A stretch of 64,000 nucleotides of DNA, taken from NCBI GenBank assembly GCA_013112545.1, contig JABFGJ010000002.1:248001-312000 (forward strand). The letters are read 5' to 3'. This stretch comes from Bacteroidota bacterium. Lineage in GTDB: Bacteria > Bacteroidota > Bacteroidia > Flavobacteriales_E > Vicingaceae. Of this stretch, positions 9,401 to 14,780 are shown piece after piece. Made by a program: the position numbers and the translations under genes. Below the pieces are notes generated by a model. It saw only the letters and a list, made by a program, of their open reading frames with translations. It was not told the origin of the DNA and ran no database searches. How positions within the stretch are numbered: the first letter of the stretch is position 1; the number at the start of each line of letters is the position of its first letter.

Positions 9401-11146
9401 CAAGGTGTCATTTATCGTATTGTTGTCACCAACAGCATAAATCCAGAAGTCAAAAGAATTTATAGAATCTATTACTAAAGTATCACCTGTATTAAACGTA
9501 TAATTTGCAAGCCCATTTGGAGAGATTGTCGTATTCATTGTTTCAATAATTGGGCTGCCACCATTTAATGAATATGAAACTTGAATCGTGTTTATTGCAT
9601 TTCTACTGTTGTTTTTTATTGTTATTTCTGGGTTTGTAATGTAGTAGCCACAAAGGTTTTTTGCAACCCTATTGGGGTAATTAATTTTTACAAGCGAAAC
9701 ATCTGTATTTGAATTATCATTAATGCTTATTGCATCAATTCCTACACCAAAAGAATTTGCGGTAGTACCAGAAGTAAAAGCAAAACGGAAACGCACATTA
9801 TTATTCCCCACAAGGTTACTTAATACAATACTTGCACGCTTCCATCCTTCTGAATTCCCTGTCCAAGCTGTGGAAGCAGAATTATTATACCAGTTATAAG
9901 TGTTGCTTGTGCCGTTTAAAATTTGCCAAGAAGTCCCTGAATTTGTAGTATATTCTATGCGAATAGTGTCATTAATGGATGATAAATCATAATTCAACAA
10001 AAATTCTAATACTGGAGTTCCTGAATAACTTGAAAAATCAAAACAAGGAGAGGTATAAAAAGAGGCCTCGTTTGTATTATAAAACCCATTTGGGTTGGTG
10101 TATAGAGCTAATGACCCAGCATTTGTTGCAAATTCATTGTTTGTTGAACTTCCAATCTGCCAAGAACTATTTATGCCTGAAGATCTCCAATCATTCGCGT
10201 TTGCTTCAAATGAAGTAGAATATGAACTAGAATTTAAATTGCTTTTCGTTATTGTTTCTCTAATGGTGTCATTTAAATTGTCAGAATCTCCTGCTAGGCT
10301 ACAAAATGCTTTTAAATTATAATTTCCTAATGCTGACAAATTTATTAGTGGAGTAAACTGGTGATAAACAGAATCACCTGGGGCTATATATGGTATGGTT
10401 TCATTAACAACACTCTGTTGATCTAATTGATAGGAAACGCTAATGTTTTTAGCGGTATCTGCACCAGCATTTTTATACAGCACGCTCACTTGCTCCGAAG
10501 CATTTAGTCCACAGTCTGAATAAGGGGTTTCTATTTTGATACAAGCCATGTTATAAGCTACTTGTCCAAAAATTGTAACATTGTCAATTCCTACATACCA
10601 ACCCCAGTCATTTCCATCAAAATAGGTAAATCGCACCTTACAATTTGCATTTTTGAAAGCTGATATATCAATATTAGCATGAGGAAAACGAACCAAACAC
10701 ATACCAGTAAGGTAGTTTCCACAATCATCTCTAGTAACACTTTTTACCAAATGCCAATTCGAACCATCAAAAACTTCCACTTTAAATGAATCGACTAGAC
10801 CTGCGACATGTCTATAATTATAATCAAATTCTAGCGTTGATTTAAAAAACTGGGAATTATCAAAACTTGGGCTTGTTAAAACAGCTCTATTGTTGGTTGA
10901 AGTGCCTCCTAAAAAGTCATCATCAAAAAAAGCCATAGCTGTTCCATCGAGATTTTGACTGCCAGCATGAGTGCCTAAAGAACCATCTATACCAAAAGAC
11001 CATGCATGTGAGCCAGAGACCGCATTGTTTGACCAGCCTGTTGGTAAAGTTGCTGCATTAAAATTTTCTTGAAATAAAATTTGCTGAGAGAAGAGTAAGC
11101 TAAATGAAAGCAAAAATAGGCCAGTGCTTAGGATTGATTTTTTCAT
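6443..11146 (-). CDS. Very large secreted protein with T9SS type A sorting domain
   Basis: The 1567-residue protein starts with a clear signal peptide (MKKSILSTGLFLLSFSLLFS). It contains several repeats of a jelly-roll, MAM-like or choice-of-anchor-J-like module (recurring patterns such as W..R, FDG.NWH, I.IDD/DNVT) alternating with CARDB-like or Ig-like segments about residues 215-300, 490-570 and 790-850. It ends in a T9SS C-terminal sorting domain (about 1490-1567, beginning VDIYPNPTTNELNFS). It should be exported and attached to the surface or released; adhesion or polymer binding is plausible but unproven. No catalytic motif was recognised. It stands alone, with non-coding DNA on both sides. 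Confidence 0.85.
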   Translation of the reverse strand: MKKSILSTGLFLLSFSLLFSQQILFQENFNAATLPTGWSNNAVSGSHAWSFGIDGSLGTHAGSQNLDGTAMAFFDDDFLGGTSTNNRAVLTSPSFDNSQFFKSTLEFDYNYRHVAGLVDSFKVEVFDGSNWHLVKSVTRDDCGNYLTGMCLVRFPHANIDISAFKNANCKVRFTYFDGNDWGWYVGIDNVTIFGQVAYNMACIKIETPYSDCGLNASEQVSVLYKNAGADTAKNISVSYQLDQQSVVNETIPYIAPGDSVYHQFTPLINLSALGNYNLKAFCSLAGDSDNLNDTIRETITKSNLNSSSYSTSFEANANDWRSSGINSSWQIGSSTNNEFATNAGSLALYTNPNGFYNTNEASFYTSPCFDFSSYSGTPVLEFLLNYDLSSINDTIRIEYTTNSGTSWQILNGTSNTYNWYNNSASTAWTGNSEGWKRASIVLSNLVGNNNVRFRFAFTSGTTANSFGVGIDAISINDNSNTDVSLVKINYPNRVAKNLCGYYITNPEITIKNNSRNAINTIQVSYSLNGGSPIIETMNTTISPNGLANYTFNTGDTLVIDSINSFDFWIYAVGDNNTINDTLYNYKIDNSIYGNTQIPFLTTFDNAAPNGWSRIGFTLGSIKSFNFTSSFSYTSKLFGGFGNVGKYLYPSSTTAGELTSPIIDLKNLDNPQLSFWFFNLGNANSSYYLRIEIFVLETNTWHQALPIMNYKTNVFKEEWNEYLYDLDSFKLKHIKIRFKYPTITPNYAFVFDHIKVYDKIKQDVGIIALEQKKLCFNQPTKVVATIINEGSASINSNSINISYNYNGGALQTETIPDSIGIDDTLQYELLIQPASGTKVKAEAIINLFSDCIISNDTITSDSLEMNGLYYFEDFENEILEYNRYDNKLKTPLKSGITLKAANNSRWYVTNGAIVRRGRGPSTDHTTSTSLGKYLILSQASFSTRSTSSFTLPCVDLTNSIEPFLSFWVHKTNHEKLYIDVFDGQNWHLRVDSVVNRLQTSYQEPWKLKVISLKDTSFIGKVVSIRFSGMVDHSPISIDDMSVNEGFKYDLTLSNLTSPVTNNCKSTSVPLIVNIKNVGLDTIDFTQNMCRLVVNLTGVITQNYLDTIANNQFNQGLPLLPGDSMDVLIDTINMNISGDYFISSTILINNDFNPSDNYKSQFFKIKPNRLGSISVTYKKTQQNNNCDTRNAYIYLHDVIGIPQWQFYQNGTWIDLSGETDTVLVVSVQNEGFYRANLCNQIISDSVFISGMVSLSQLAGDSIVVNCGDTAEFKVYPINSSMDSLYWYNSPTSTTPFFVGDTVFKKRNSPVNSNTTDTIYVEGLLKSYIKVGSYTINPNIHSKVILNSDHEVRFQINNPLVFYSIEMEYNSATAGTGVIQIVDLSINNIIFNKVYNLPASPTDRWEELVLDLSFSPGSYALTYMKSLSSIKNVYTYSHPVNPMIHYDSSMIITSRFSYNANWKTEEVCRTNRTAIPLYADCLVGIENDNLDVPTVDIYPNPTTNELNFSLNKEYHSIEVYVLNISGSIVSRSKFDNKSNFNLNIEGVKGLYFVRLILNNKENIIKKVVKH

Positions 11147-11242
11147 TGATTTAATTTTGGTATAAGGTTCAAATTTAATAAACTATCTGAAAGTTTCGAC
11201 TCTTCATTTATTTATTTCTTCCTTCTCGAATGTTTGATGTTC

Positions 11243-11250
11243 CAAATATA
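11243..11250 (-). promoter_or_regulatory. Possible -7 element for the large T9SS gene
   Basis: On the minus strand TATATTTG matches TANNTTTG, about 95 bases upstream of the start codon at 11146. No convincing -33 element was seen, so this is tentative. Confidence 0.4.
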
Positions 11251-11272
11251 AATAAATACTTGATTTGTATAT

Positions 11273-11353
11273 GTTGCCGCAGGGTTGCACTTGTTCGCCG
11301 ATAGGAGGAAACCACTACGGAGCGTTTACTAATGAACATCCTTCGGTGCTAGT
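11273..11353. repeat. Island repeat unit, leftmost copy
   Basis: This ~80-bp unit begins GTTGCCGCAGGGTTG, contains GGAGGAAACCACT.CGGAGCG and ends CATCCTTCGGTGCTAGT. Near-identical copies lie at 12186-12265, 12658-12736 and 12878-12956. It is GC-richer than the flanking DNA. This copy sits between the promoter region of the T9SS gene and the end of yoeB, so it marks the left edge of the island. Confidence 0.8.
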
Positions 11354-11355
11354 TA

Positions 11356-11400
11356 TTATTTGCCGACGACCGAAGCCGGAACACTTATTTTCCTGATCCT
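11356..11400. repeat. 45-bp boundary sequence, copy A (abuts yoeB stop)
   Basis: The segment starts TTATTTGCCGACGACCG and ends TTTTCCTGATCCT one base before the yoeB stop codon. It matches 18182-18226 at 39 of 45 positions by eye; that copy overlaps the stop codon of an unrelated gene. Two different genes ending in the same sequence point to a cassette boundary or recombination site. It has not been tested as such. Confidence 0.75.
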
Positions 11401-11401
11401 T

Positions 11402-11656
11402 TCAATAATGATATCTACATTGAAGAACTCTTATTTGTCCTCCCTCCATTCGATAAACTAAACGATGTTCTAAAGTGATTCTTCTTGACCAATAACCTGA
11501 TAATTGATGTTTCAGTGGTTCTGGAGAACCTGTTCCCTTAAATGGATCACGGTCAATGTCTTTCAGTAAATTATTTATTTTCTTTAAAATTTTCTTGTCG
11601 TGATTTTGCCAATATAAATAATCATCCCATGCTTGATCTAAAAATACTACCTCCAT
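11402..11656 (-). CDS. yoeB: YoeB-type toxin (ribosome-dependent mRNA endonuclease)
   Basis: The 84-residue protein is the toxin of a type II toxin-antitoxin pair; YoeB cleaves mRNA in the ribosomal A site. Sequence and length match Escherichia coli YoeB closely, including DDYLYW, KPEPLKH-like SPEPLKH, SGYWSRRI, EHRLVY and the C-terminal CRYHY. The known catalytic residues fall at the same numbers: E46, R65, H83 and Y84. It is the second gene, with its start overlapping the yefM stop by one base (TAATG), which couples toxin translation to antitoxin. Its stop abuts the 45-bp boundary sequence shared with another cargo gene. Confidence 0.95.
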   Translation of the reverse strand: MEVVFLDQAWDDYLYWQNHDKKILKKINNLLKDIDRDPFKGTGSPEPLKHQLSGYWSRRITLEHRLVYRMEGGQIRVLQCRYHY

Positions 11657-11907
11657 TAATCTAATAAATCTTTGACTTCTCCTTTGCCGGCTTTATCCAT
11701 TTCAATGGCTTTTAATAAGCGTTCTGCATTTTTTGGACTACTCAATAAATGAAAGGTTTCTTGCATGCTGTTGTATTCACTTTTACTTATCAATACCATA
11801 TCGTTTCCTTTTGGTCTTTTGATAAATAAAGGTTTTCTCATACGAAGTACTTGCTCAAAATAGGCTTTCATATTTTGCCTAAAGTCGGTTAGTGTTGTTA
11901 TATCCAT
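11656..11907 (-). CDS. yefM: YefM-type antitoxin (Phd/YefM family)
   Basis: The 83-residue antitoxin neutralises YoeB and represses its own promoter. The N-terminal DNA-binding half is typical of the family (TTLTDFRQNMKAYFEQV, then KRPKGNDMVLISKSEYNSMQ), and the C-terminal half is the helical toxin-wrapping tail. It is upstream of and overlaps yoeB. A consensus -7 element and a TGTACA-type operator lie just upstream (11934-11967), the arrangement known for YefM autoregulation. The pair is carried as cargo beside remnants of a tyrosine recombinase. Confidence 0.93.
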   Translation of the reverse strand: MDITTLTDFRQNMKAYFEQVLRMRKPLFIKRPKGNDMVLISKSEYNSMQETFHLLSSPKNAERLLKAIEMDKAGKGEVKDLLD

Positions 11908-11933
11908 AACTATTTTTTTAAAACTCAGTTAAG

Positions 11934-11967
11934 CAAAGATAATCATAAATGTACAGGAGCTTGTACG
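11934..11967 (-). promoter_or_regulatory. yefM-yoeB promoter and TGTACA operator
   Basis: On the minus strand TATCTTTG (11941-11934) fits the -7 consensus. Just upstream lies TGTACA-N6-TGTACG read on the plus strand (11950-11967), an inverted repeat of hexamers. TGTACA is the known core recognised by E. coli YefM. The operator would overlap the -33 region. A second, perfect copy (TGTACA-N6-TGTACA) is at 12422-12439 with no toxin-antitoxin genes attached. Confidence 0.7.
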
Positions 11968-12265
11968 TTTATTAATTTTAATCTTTACTATTCTTTCTAA
12001 AACGGATAAAACTCATCGGTATCTTTCTGTAAATCTTCTGTATTATTCACTAATCCCAATTTAACGTTTAAATGAGCTAAAAACAAGAAACAAAAAAACT
12101 CAGCTCAGCAGGGTTAAACATGTTAGCCGCTAGGAGGAAGCCGCTGCGAAGCTCACGGTATTTTATGAAACTTCAGAGTTGACATGTTGCCGCAGGGTTG
12201 AACTTGTCCGCCGTTAGGAGGAAACCACTGCGGAGCGTTTACTAATGAACATCCTTCGGTGCTAG
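11939..12265. repeat. Long direct repeat, copy 1
   Basis: This ~327-bp segment is repeated nearly exactly at 12411-12736 (offset 472, later 471 after a one-base deletion). It contains, in order, the yefM operator, a recombinase 3' tail on the minus strand, and two GC-richer repeat units. In copy 1 it is joined to an intact yefM-yoeB pair; in copy 2 the pair is missing. Confidence 0.85.
11997..12053 (-). pseudogene. 3' remnant of a tyrosine recombinase, copy 1
   Basis: Read on the minus strand, this encodes LVNNTEDLQKDTDEFYPF and a stop. It matches the last 18 residues of the intact recombinase at 19741-20679 (LVNHTEDLQADIDQFYPF) at 14 of 18 positions. The match begins right after the position of the catalytic tyrosine. 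Upstream the frame becomes unrelated sequence. It is a gene end left behind by deletion or recombination. Confidence 0.8.
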
Positions 12266-12353
12266 TGAGCACATCCTACTTTTCAGAATAAAAGCGGTGT
12301 TCTATATGCTCTTGATAATCTACTTAGAGCTGCTAAACTTAAAATGATATAGA

Positions 12354-12410
12354 GTTGCCGCAGGGTTGCAAACCACTGCGGAGCTTTAAACTGAACATCC
12401 TGCGGAGCGC
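12354..12410. repeat. Short palindromic island repeat
   Basis: GCCGCAGGGTTGCAAACCACTGCGG is an imperfect hairpin here (arms CCGCAGGGTT and AACCACTGCGG around GCA). It is followed by GAGCTTTAAACTGAACATCCTGCGGAGCGC. Parts recur at 12739-12781, 12957-13001 and 13207-13275, and a perfected version at 14584-14606. Confidence 0.75.
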
Positions 12411-12736
12411 ATAATCATAAATGTACAGGAGGTTGTACATTTATTAATTTTAATCTTTACTATTCTTTCTAAAACGGATAAAACTCATCGGTATCTTTCT
12501 GTAAATCTTCTGTATTATTCACTAATCCCAATTTAACGTTTAAAGAGCTAAAAACATGAAACAAAAAAACTCAGCTCAGCAGGGTTAAACATGTTAGCCG
12601 CTAGGAGGAAGCCGCTGCGAAGCTCATGGTATTTTAAGAAACTTCAGAGCTGACATATTGCCGCAGGGTTGAACTTGTCCGCCGCTAGGAGGAAACCACT
12701 GCGGAGCGTTTACTAATGAACATCCTTCGGTGCTGG
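12411..12736. repeat. Long direct repeat, copy 2 (solo operator, no TA genes)
   Basis: This is the second copy of the 11939-12265 segment. Its left end joins a palindromic repeat at ATAATCATAA, where copy 1 continues into the yefM promoter. The operator TGTACA-N6-TGTACA is intact (12422-12439), but nothing of yefM or yoeB remains. Confidence 0.85.
12469..12525 (-). pseudogene. 3' remnant of a tyrosine recombinase, copy 2
   Basis: This is identical in translation to the remnant at 11997-12053 (LVNNTEDLQKDTDEFYPF, stop). Both lie in the same orientation as the intact gene at 19741-20679, with their 3' ends to the left. Confidence 0.8.
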
Positions 12737-13001
12737 TTGTAAACCACTGCGGAGCTTTAAACTGAACATCCTGCGGAGCGCAGTTGAACTTGTCCGCCGC
12801 AGGGTTAAACATGTTAGCCGCTAGGAGGAAGCCGCTGAGAAGCTCACGGTATTTTAAGAAACTTCAGAGCTGACATGTTGCCGCAGGGTTGAACTTGTCC
12901 GCCGATAGGAGGAAACCACTGCGGAGCGTTTACTAATGAACATCCTTCGGTGCTGGTTGTAAACCACTGCGGAGCTTTAAACTGAACATCCTGCGGAGCG
13001 C
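12581..13001. repeat. Tandem ~200-bp compound repeat, two copies
   Basis: Units 12581-12781 and 12801-13001 (period 220) are nearly identical. Each contains AGGGTTAAACATGTTAGCCG, a CTTCAGAGCTGAC segment, the ~80-bp island unit and a partial palindromic unit ending CTGCGGAGCGCA. The second copy runs straight into the coding tail at 13004. Open frames on the minus strand inside these units are by-products of the repeat. Confidence 0.8.
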
Positions 13002-13003
13002 AT

Positions 13004-13168
13004 GATATCCCCTCTGAAGTTTCTCTAAAAGAGGAATCTGCAATAGAACAAAACAGATTGTTTAATGAGTTGGACGAAGATGACCGACAAACGGTTCTAA
13101 CGATCGTTGATAAAATGCTGACCAATAAAAAGTTTAGCAACTTCTTTCAGGAAAATATTGCGAAATGA
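13004..13168 (+). pseudogene. C-terminal tail of an XRE-type regulator, copy 1
   Basis: A 54-codon coding remnant ends in TGA. It reads EVSLKEESAIEQNRLFNELD, then ...RQTVLTIVDKMLTNKKFSNF... This resembles the helical tail that follows the helix-turn-helix in many Bacteroidota XRE regulators. The DNA-binding domain is absent: the frame begins exactly where the preceding repeat unit ends. A terminator follows at once, so the 3' end is original and the 5' part has been replaced. Confidence 0.65.
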
Positions 13169-13198
13169 AAAAGCCAACTCATTGCTGAATTGGCTTTT
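13169..13198 (+). terminator. Terminator after XRE tail copy 1
   Basis: The stem AAAAGCCAA / TTGGCTTTT (13169-13177 with 13190-13198) encloses the loop CTCATTGCTGAA. It resembles the terminator at 13729-13754 in sequence as well as shape (both begin AAATGAAAAAGCC and contain CATTGCTG), which suggests a common origin. Confidence 0.75.
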
Positions 13199-13206
13199 CG
13201 TTTATT

Positions 13207-13267
13207 CTGCCGCAGGATTGCAAATCACTGCGGAACTCACGGTATTTTTAAACCCTTCGGAGCTGAA
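13207..13267. repeat. Palindromic island repeat, diverged copy
   Basis: It begins TGCCGCAGGATTGCAAATC and continues ACTGCGGAACTCACGGTATT, ending near CCTTCGGAGCTGAAC. It is a diverged copy of the island repeats and abuts the second XRE tail at its 3' side. Confidence 0.65.
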
Positions 13268-13453
13268 CTTTTTGCCACTTCTGAAGAACTCAAAGAAGTG
13301 AACTCACTCGATAAAACCATCATGGAAAAGGTTTCTTTGATTGAGCAGTTGAGCGAAGAAGAACGCCAAACACTTTACACCATGCTTGACGCTTTTGTAG
13401 GTAAGAAGAAGTTGAAAGACACTCTTTCAACTGTCCTAAATGATATGAAGTAA
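13268..13453 (+). pseudogene. C-terminal tail of an XRE-type regulator, copy 2
   Basis: About 61 codons from LFATSEELKEVNSLDKTIME to LKDTLSTVLNDMK and a stop form a helical tail of the same kind as 13004-13168 (compare DEDDRQTV with SEEERQTL). The helix-turn-helix domain is missing and the frame upstream (from 13190) runs through repeat DNA, so a start at 13190 is not trusted. A small intact gene follows 18 bases later, the same gene order as XRE plus small gene at 23389-24065. Confidence 0.6.
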
Positions 13454-13471
13454 AACTTAAAACGATTTGAT

Positions 13472-13723
13472 ATGAATGCTACTGTAAGAACTATTGTTGA
13501 CCAAAATGGAAAAGATTCAGGATCTATTATTCATGCTGACATTAGTCGGTCTACTACAGCTTTACAAAAAGCTCAGATTGAAGTTGACCTTATTGATTAT
13601 GCTTTCTCAACTCTCTACCCAAGAGAAGGTTTAAGTATTTACAGCAACATTCATTCTGACACTCCTTCCATTACTGTAATCCGAGATATTAATAAGCTAT
13701 CACAGCGAACAGTTGTTATCTAA
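13472..13723 (+). CDS. Small hypothetical protein downstream of XRE tail
   Basis: An 83-residue protein that I do not recognise. It has no signal peptide or membrane segment; it reads as a small mixed alpha/beta cytoplasmic protein (MNATVRTIVDQNGKDSG...). It follows a truncated XRE regulator by 18 bases and is closed by a good terminator. Its position parallels the 112-residue gene after the intact XRE gene at 23389, but the two proteins do not look alike by eye. It may no longer be expressed, since the upstream regulator gene has lost its 5' end. Confidence 0.55.
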   Translation: MNATVRTIVDQNGKDSGSIIHADISRSTTALQKAQIEVDLIDYAFSTLYPREGLSIYSNIHSDTPSITVIRDINKLSQRTVVI

Positions 13724-13728
13724 ATGAA

Positions 13729-13754
13729 AAAGCCCCACATTGCTGTGAGGCTTT
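13729..13754 (+). terminator. Terminator after the small gene
   Basis: The stem AAAGCCcCACA / TGTGaGGCTTT (13729-13739 with 13744-13754) has loop TTGC and is followed by GGATTTTTTAG. It also lies at the 3' end of the convergent lipoprotein gene. Confidence 0.7.
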
Positions 13755-13767
13755 GGATTTTTTAGAA

Positions 13768-14205
13768 TTACAGCTTAATGTGATTAATCACGTAATTATC
13801 TTTATCAGAGATAAATTTCGCATCGTTTCTTGAGAACTTTATTTGTTCTAAGAAACCGAAATCTTTTGAAATACTTCTTGGCACAAAGGTCTCTAACACG
13901 ACTTTCCCCTTATTCATAAAAATAAATAACGAGTATGATTCCGACCCAACAACACTTGTATTCGCTTCATCAGACCATTGAATCCCTAAACTTTCATTAA
14001 TCTTATTACCTGAAGTATATGGTCGAAATATGAATAGCTCATCCCAATCAAAATCAGTTATTTCGGCAATATCAATTACAATCTCCTTCTCTGTTTGAGA
14101 ACTTATGATTGACTTTAGCTTAGAATGGAATAATTTCTCTTCATTGCTTTCTTGTCCAAAACAAGAACTAAACATCAACACAGCTAAAAAAAACAAACAT
14201 CTCAT
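13768..14205 (-). CDS. Lipoprotein, candidate immunity protein
   Basis: The 145-residue protein starts MRCLFFLAVLMFSSCFGQES, a lipoprotein signal peptide with a plausible lipobox ending FSSC. The rest is soluble and of unknown family. It begins 2 bases after the stop of a truncated toxin-like gene (14208-14636), the usual place for an immunity gene in a polymorphic toxin locus. The immunity role is inferred from position and envelope location only. Confidence 0.6.
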   Translation of the reverse strand: MRCLFFLAVLMFSSCFGQESNEEKLFHSKLKSIISSQTEKEIVIDIAEITDFDWDELFIFRPYTSGNKINESLGIQWSDEANTSVVGSESYSLFIFMNKGKVVLETFVPRSISKDFGFLEQIKFSRNDAKFISDKDNYVINHIKL

Positions 14206-14207
14206 AA

Positions 14208-14636
14208 TTAACCTCCTGTAACTACTCTAGTATTGTCTTGTTTGACTTCAGGTGAAGGAATGGATAGTGGCTTCAACGTTGGCATAGGCTTCATAAATTG
14301 AGTTCCTTTTGTTGGGTTTAAGCCTTTGGTATTATCACGAGGATTATCAAATGCTTTTAACTTTCCACTCATTAAAGCCCCTAAAACTTTTGTCTGAGTT
14401 GTCTCAAATGAAGCATCAGGATTGTTCTCACCTATATCATGACCAACAGCATTATTATGCTTATCCATTTCTATCTCTCCTTTAACCGCAGCTTTTTCTA
14501 ATGGATCATCTATTGCTTCATGTGCATCACTTAATTCTTTCGCTAATTCTTTGCCTAGCGACTGAGTATTTAGGGCACCAGCTCCGCAGGGTTTGCAACC
14601 CTGCGGCACATTTACACTTTTACAATTTAAGTTCAT
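14208..14636 (-). CDS. DUF6973-like toxin-domain fragment with palindromic repeat in its coding sequence
   Basis: The 142-residue protein contains AHEAIDDPLEK...EMDKHNNAVGHDIG (about residues 38-70), the second half of the DUF6973 motif set seen whole in the secreted protein at 26751-27359. The first half (the FRHGMW-type segment) is missing. Residues ~11-19 (PQGCKPCGA) are the translation of a perfect palindromic repeat (14584-14606), so the current N-terminus was created by repeat insertion or recombination. A lipoprotein gene follows 2 bases later. It is likely a broken or displaced polymorphic-toxin C-terminus; activity is doubtful. Confidence 0.55.
   Translation of the reverse strand: MNLNCKSVNVPQGCKPCGAGALNTQSLGKELAKELSDAHEAIDDPLEKAAVKGEIEMDKHNNAVGHDIGENNPDASFETTQTKVLGALMSGKLKAFDNPRDNTKGLNPTKGTQFMKPMPTLKPLSIPSPEVKQDNTRVVTGG
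14584..14606. repeat. Perfect palindromic repeat inside a reading frame
   Basis: CCGCAGGGTT-TGC-AACCCTGCGG has 10-bp perfect arms and a 3-base loop. It is the strongest hairpin of the island repeat family. It lies in the 5' coding part of 14208-14636 and 31 bases from the transposase tail at 14637-14780. Confidence 0.85.
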
Positions 14637-14780
14637 TCATCGAATTTGTATGAAAATAGGAGTTAAGCATTCTACTTCTTTCAATAATATTATTTCTGTT
14701 TCAACATAATTTGAAGCTGATGAATATAACCACTCTTCTTGTTTTAAAACAAAGCCGTAATTACAAGCTCTATTAACTAT
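14637..14780 (-). pseudogene. C-terminal remnant of a REP-associated (RAYT/Y1) transposase
   Basis: On the minus strand a 47-residue remnant reads ...NRACNYGFVLKQEEWLYSS then ASNYVETEIILLKEVE... and ends in TGA. This resembles the tail of REP-associated tyrosine transposases (family pattern NPV.AG.V...E.W.YSSA.NY). The catalytic HUH and Tyr parts are gone. It directly follows, in the same frame, the stop codon of the lipoprotein gene 14781-15362. RAYT enzymes are known to move short palindromic repeats, which fits the neighbouring palindromes. Confidence 0.6.

Noticed and set aside
8277-10322. Plus-strand open frames inside the 6.4-11.1 kb gene
   Set aside because: They lie antisense to a clear long secreted protein and have no recognisable domains.
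12624-13140. Two minus-strand open frames (62 and 98 codons) with nearly the same protein ending
   Set aside because: They are translations of the tandem repeat units; the similarity comes from the repeat, the proteins have no sensible composition, and the second runs antisense through the XRE tail.
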